Assembly (NCBI RefSeq): GCF_000479045.1
Contig: NZ_KI518128.1
Span: 17,851-81,850, forward strand
Source of the DNA: Cetobacterium somerae ATCC BAA-474
Lineage (GTDB): Bacteria > Fusobacteriota > Fusobacteriia > Fusobacteriales > Fusobacteriaceae
Reading direction: 5' to 3'
Length of the DNA: 64,000 nt
Shown here: in pieces, positions 59,283-64,000 of the stretch
Layout of the letters: each line of letters starts with the position of its first letter
Numbering within the stretch: the first letter of the stretch is position 1
Translations under genes and position numbers: made by a program
The notes under the pieces: model-generated
What the model was told of the DNA's origin: nothing
The model's database searches: none
The model's input: only the letters and a program-made list of their open reading frames with translations

Positions 59283-61205
59283 ATGAGTAAAAATTTTTAT
59301 GTAACAACACCGATATATTATGTTAATGGAGATCCACATGTTGGAAGTGCATATACAACTATTGCAGCTGATGTTTTAGCTAGATACAAAAAATCAAAAG
59401 GTTTTGATGTATTCTTTTTAACAGGTACTGATGAACATGGACAAAAGGTTGAGGAAGCTGCTAAAATGAGAGATTTAACTCCTCAGGCTTGGACAGATTC
59501 TATGGCTCCTAGATTTATTGATATGTGGAAAGCATTAGATATCAATTATACAGATTTCATAAGAACTACAGAACCAAGACATAAAGAGGCTGTTAAAAAA
59601 ATTATAAAAACAGTTTATGATAAAGGTGATATTTATAAAGGTGAATATGAAGGAAAATATTGTGTTTCTTGTGAAACATTTGTTCCTGAGAATCAAATTG
59701 TAAATGGAAACCACTGTCCTGATTGTGGTAAAGAACTAACAATGGTTAAGGAGGAATCTTATTTCTTTAAGATGTCTAAATATCAAGATGCTTTACTTGA
59801 GCATATTGAAAGTCATCCTGACTTTATTCTTCCTCACTCTAGAAAAAATGAGGTTGTTTCATTTATAAAACAAGGACTTCAAGATCTATCTATTTCTAGA
59901 AATACATTTGAATGGGGAATTCCAATTGAGTTTGCTCCTGGACATATAACTTATGTATGGTTTGATGCTTTAACAAACTATTTAACAGCTGTTGGATATG
60001 AGAATAATCCTGAATTATTTGACAAATTCTGGAATAATGGAGAGGTTGTTCACCTTTTAGGAAAAGATATTCTTAGATTCCATGCTATTATTTGGCCTTG
60101 TATGCTTTTATCAGCAGGAATTAAACTTCCAAATAAAATTGTAGCTCATGGTTGGTGGACTTCTGAAGGTGAAAAAATGTCTAAATCTAAAGGAAATGTT
60201 GTGGCACCATTAGATGAAATTGCTAAATACGGTGTAGATGCTTTTAGATACTGTTTAATGAGAGAGGTTAATTTTGGTAATGATGGAGATTATTCAACAC
60301 CTTCAATTGTTACAAGAATTAACTCTGATTTAGCTAATGACCTAGGAAATCTTTTAAATAGAACTCTAGGAATGTATGGAAAATATTTCAACGGAACAAT
60401 TGTAAAAGGAGAGGTATTCGAAGAGATCGACGACAGTGTAAAAATTCTTTGGAACGAAACTGTTATTGCAGTTGATTATCATATGAATAGAGTAGAATTC
60501 TCTAGAGCTTTAGAGGCTATCTGGAAATTTATCTCTAGAATGAATAAATATGTTGATGAAACTGCTCCTTGGTTACTTATAAAGGATGAAACTAAAAATG
60601 AAAGATTAGCAACAGTTATGAACTTCTTAGTTCAATCTCTTTATAAAGTTGCTGTTTTGACAGCTCCATATATGCCAACAGCATCTCAAAAGATTTGGAA
60701 CCAATTAGGTTTCTCTAATAATATTTTAGAAGCTAGTCTAGAATCTGTTGATGGATGGAATCTATTAAACGAAGGACATATCTTAGGTACTGCTGAACCT
60801 ATATTCCCAAGACTTGAAGTTGAAAAGAAAGAAGCTAAAAAAGATCCTCTTGCTATAAATGAAGATTTAAAAATTGAAAATCCAATAGAAATCGCTGATT
60901 TTGATAAAATAGATATTCAAGTTGTTGAAATATTAGAAGCTAGCAATATTGAGGGAGCTGACAAACTTCTTAAATTTAAAGTAAAAACAGCTAATGAAAT
61001 AAGACAAATTGTTTCTGGAATTGCAAAATATTATCCAACACCTTCTGAACTAGTTGGTAAAAAAGTTTTAGCAATTTTAAATTTACCTCCTGTTACTTTA
61101 AGAGGAGTTCTTTCTCAGGGAATGTTATTAAGCTCTACTGAAAAGAAAAGATTAAAACTTGTTGAAGTAGATTCAAGTGTTAAAATAGGATCTAAGATAA
61201 AATAG
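59283..61205 (+). CDS. metG: Methionyl-tRNA synthetase with C-terminal tRNA-binding domain
   Basis: 640 residues of a class I synthetase: the HIGH-type motif HVGS near residue 20, a zinc knuckle (CVSCETF and CPDCGK, ~127-150), KMSKS at 298-302, an anticodon-binding helical domain, and an EMAP/Trbp111-type domain at ~535-640 (FDKIDIQVVEILEASNIEGADKLLKFKV). It charges initiator and elongator tRNA-Met. Confidence 0.97.
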   Translation: MSKNFYVTTPIYYVNGDPHVGSAYTTIAADVLARYKKSKGFDVFFLTGTDEHGQKVEEAAKMRDLTPQAWTDSMAPRFIDMWKALDINYTDFIRTTEPRHKEAVKKIIKTVYDKGDIYKGEYEGKYCVSCETFVPENQIVNGNHCPDCGKELTMVKEESYFFKMSKYQDALLEHIESHPDFILPHSRKNEVVSFIKQGLQDLSISRNTFEWGIPIEFAPGHITYVWFDALTNYLTAVGYENNPELFDKFWNNGEVVHLLGKDILRFHAIIWPCMLLSAGIKLPNKIVAHGWWTSEGEKMSKSKGNVVAPLDEIAKYGVDAFRYCLMREVNFGNDGDYSTPSIVTRINSDLANDLGNLLNRTLGMYGKYFNGTIVKGEVFEEIDDSVKILWNETVIAVDYHMNRVEFSRALEAIWKFISRMNKYVDETAPWLLIKDETKNERLATVMNFLVQSLYKVAVLTAPYMPTASQKIWNQLGFSNNILEASLESVDGWNLLNEGHILGTAEPIFPRLEVEKKEAKKDPLAINEDLKIENPIEIADFDKIDIQVVEILEASNIEGADKLLKFKVKTANEIRQIVSGIAKYYPTPSELVGKKVLAILNLPPVTLRGVLSQGMLLSSTEKKRLKLVEVDSSVKIGSKIK

Positions 61206-61223
61206 TTTTAGGGGGAATTATTC

Positions 61224-63730
<2,507 letters not shown>

Positions 63731-63746
63731 GGGGAGGATTTGTAAA

Positions 63747-64000
63747 ATGGATAAATTTACATTAGAAAATTACAACAATTGGTTAACATCAGATTATATT
63801 GACTTAAAAGATAGAGAAGATTTAGAAAGTATTAAAGGAAACGAGGCAGAAATAGAAGATAGATTTTATACAAATCTTTCTTTTGGAACTGGTGGAATGA
63901 GAGGAGTTAGAGGAGTTGGTATCAATAGAATTAACAAGTATACTATTAGAAAAGCAACTCAAGGACTCGCTAACTATATTTTAGAGTCTACTGGTGAAAT
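63747..64000 (+). CDS. Phosphoglucomutase/phosphomannomutase, N-terminal part (cut by window edge)
   Basis: An ATG at 63747, behind a GGGGAGG site, opens a frame that runs to the window end (84 residues seen). It reads NNWLTSDYIDLKDREDLESI, then IEDRFYTNLSFGTGGMRGVRGVG, the start of alpha-D-phosphohexomutases, where GTGGMRG binds substrate phosphate. Such an enzyme interconverts glucose 6- and 1-phosphate and would supply GalU. Confidence 0.9.
   Translation, partial: MDKFTLENYNNWLTSDYIDLKDREDLESIKGNEAEIEDRFYTNLSFGTGGMRGVRGVGINRINKYTIRKATQGLANYILESTGE

Overview
This window looks like chromosomal DNA of a fusobacterium (Fusobacteriota; Cetobacterium or a Fusobacterium of the varium/mortiferum/ulcerans type is my inference). 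It is very AT-rich and uses AGGAGG-type ribosome binding sites throughout. It combines a diderm envelope (TonB-ExbB-ExbD, a TonB-dependent receptor, an OmpA-like lipoprotein, GmhA, a DUF374 acyltransferase) with an anaerobic, amino-acid-fermenting gene set. I see no prophage, insertion sequence, CRISPR array, tRNA or rRNA. Gene density is high and most intergenic gaps hold readable promoters and hairpins.

Layout. 1-10.2 kb is mostly on the minus strand: the start of a CstA-like peptide/pyruvate transporter, an EI24 membrane protein, an OmpA-family lipoprotein, an NADH oxidase, a YfcC transporter plus M20 dipeptidase pair facing a MerR regulator, an MBL-fold enzyme, a DUF1499/EamA pair and rubrerythrin. 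10.2-22.0 kb is a heme/iron region. It holds HugZ-like and HutX-like heme proteins and a minus-strand operon exbB-exbD-(HmuW/HutW radical SAM)-TonB-dependent receptor-permease-ATPase-binding protein-ABC exporter. Divergent to that operon are tonB and an HmuF-like flavodoxin. Together these could take heme from the outer membrane to the cytoplasm and open the ring without oxygen. 22.1-26.7 kb has a BrkB/YihY protein and the murR-murQ-murP set for N-acetylmuramic acid recycling. 26.8-34.3 kb is the B12-dependent methylaspartate route of glutamate fermentation: mutS-mutL-mutE, methylaspartate ammonia-lyase, then citDEF-type lyase subunits. Here these most likely form citramalate lyase, giving acetate and pyruvate.

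From 34.5 kb everything is on the plus strand and mainly housekeeping: rimP-nusA-(YlxR/L7Ae fusion)-infB-rbfA-recJ-tig, clpP-clpX-lon-ysxC-valS, a LysR regulator with gmhA, a secreted endonuclease/exonuclease/phosphatase-fold protein with thiN, a uracil permease, an oligoendopeptidase F with a signal peptide, sppA, ybaB, a DUF374 acyltransferase, metG, galU, a groEL without groES, and the start of a phosphoglucomutase gene.

Points that most deserve a second look are: pepF and infB, each with a strong internal ribosome binding site and in-frame ATG; a MerR-type promoter with a 20-bp spacer containing a perfect palindrome; an MBL gene whose natural start appears to be ATA; the exporter at the end of the heme operon; the methylaspartate operon lacking mesaconase; and the orphan groEL with an atypical C-terminus. 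I corrected several starts (dipeptidase, exbB, mutS, mutL, citD, ylxR fusion, tig, ysxC, lysR, the EEP-fold protein, thiN, DUF374) from ribosome-binding-site position and family N-termini.
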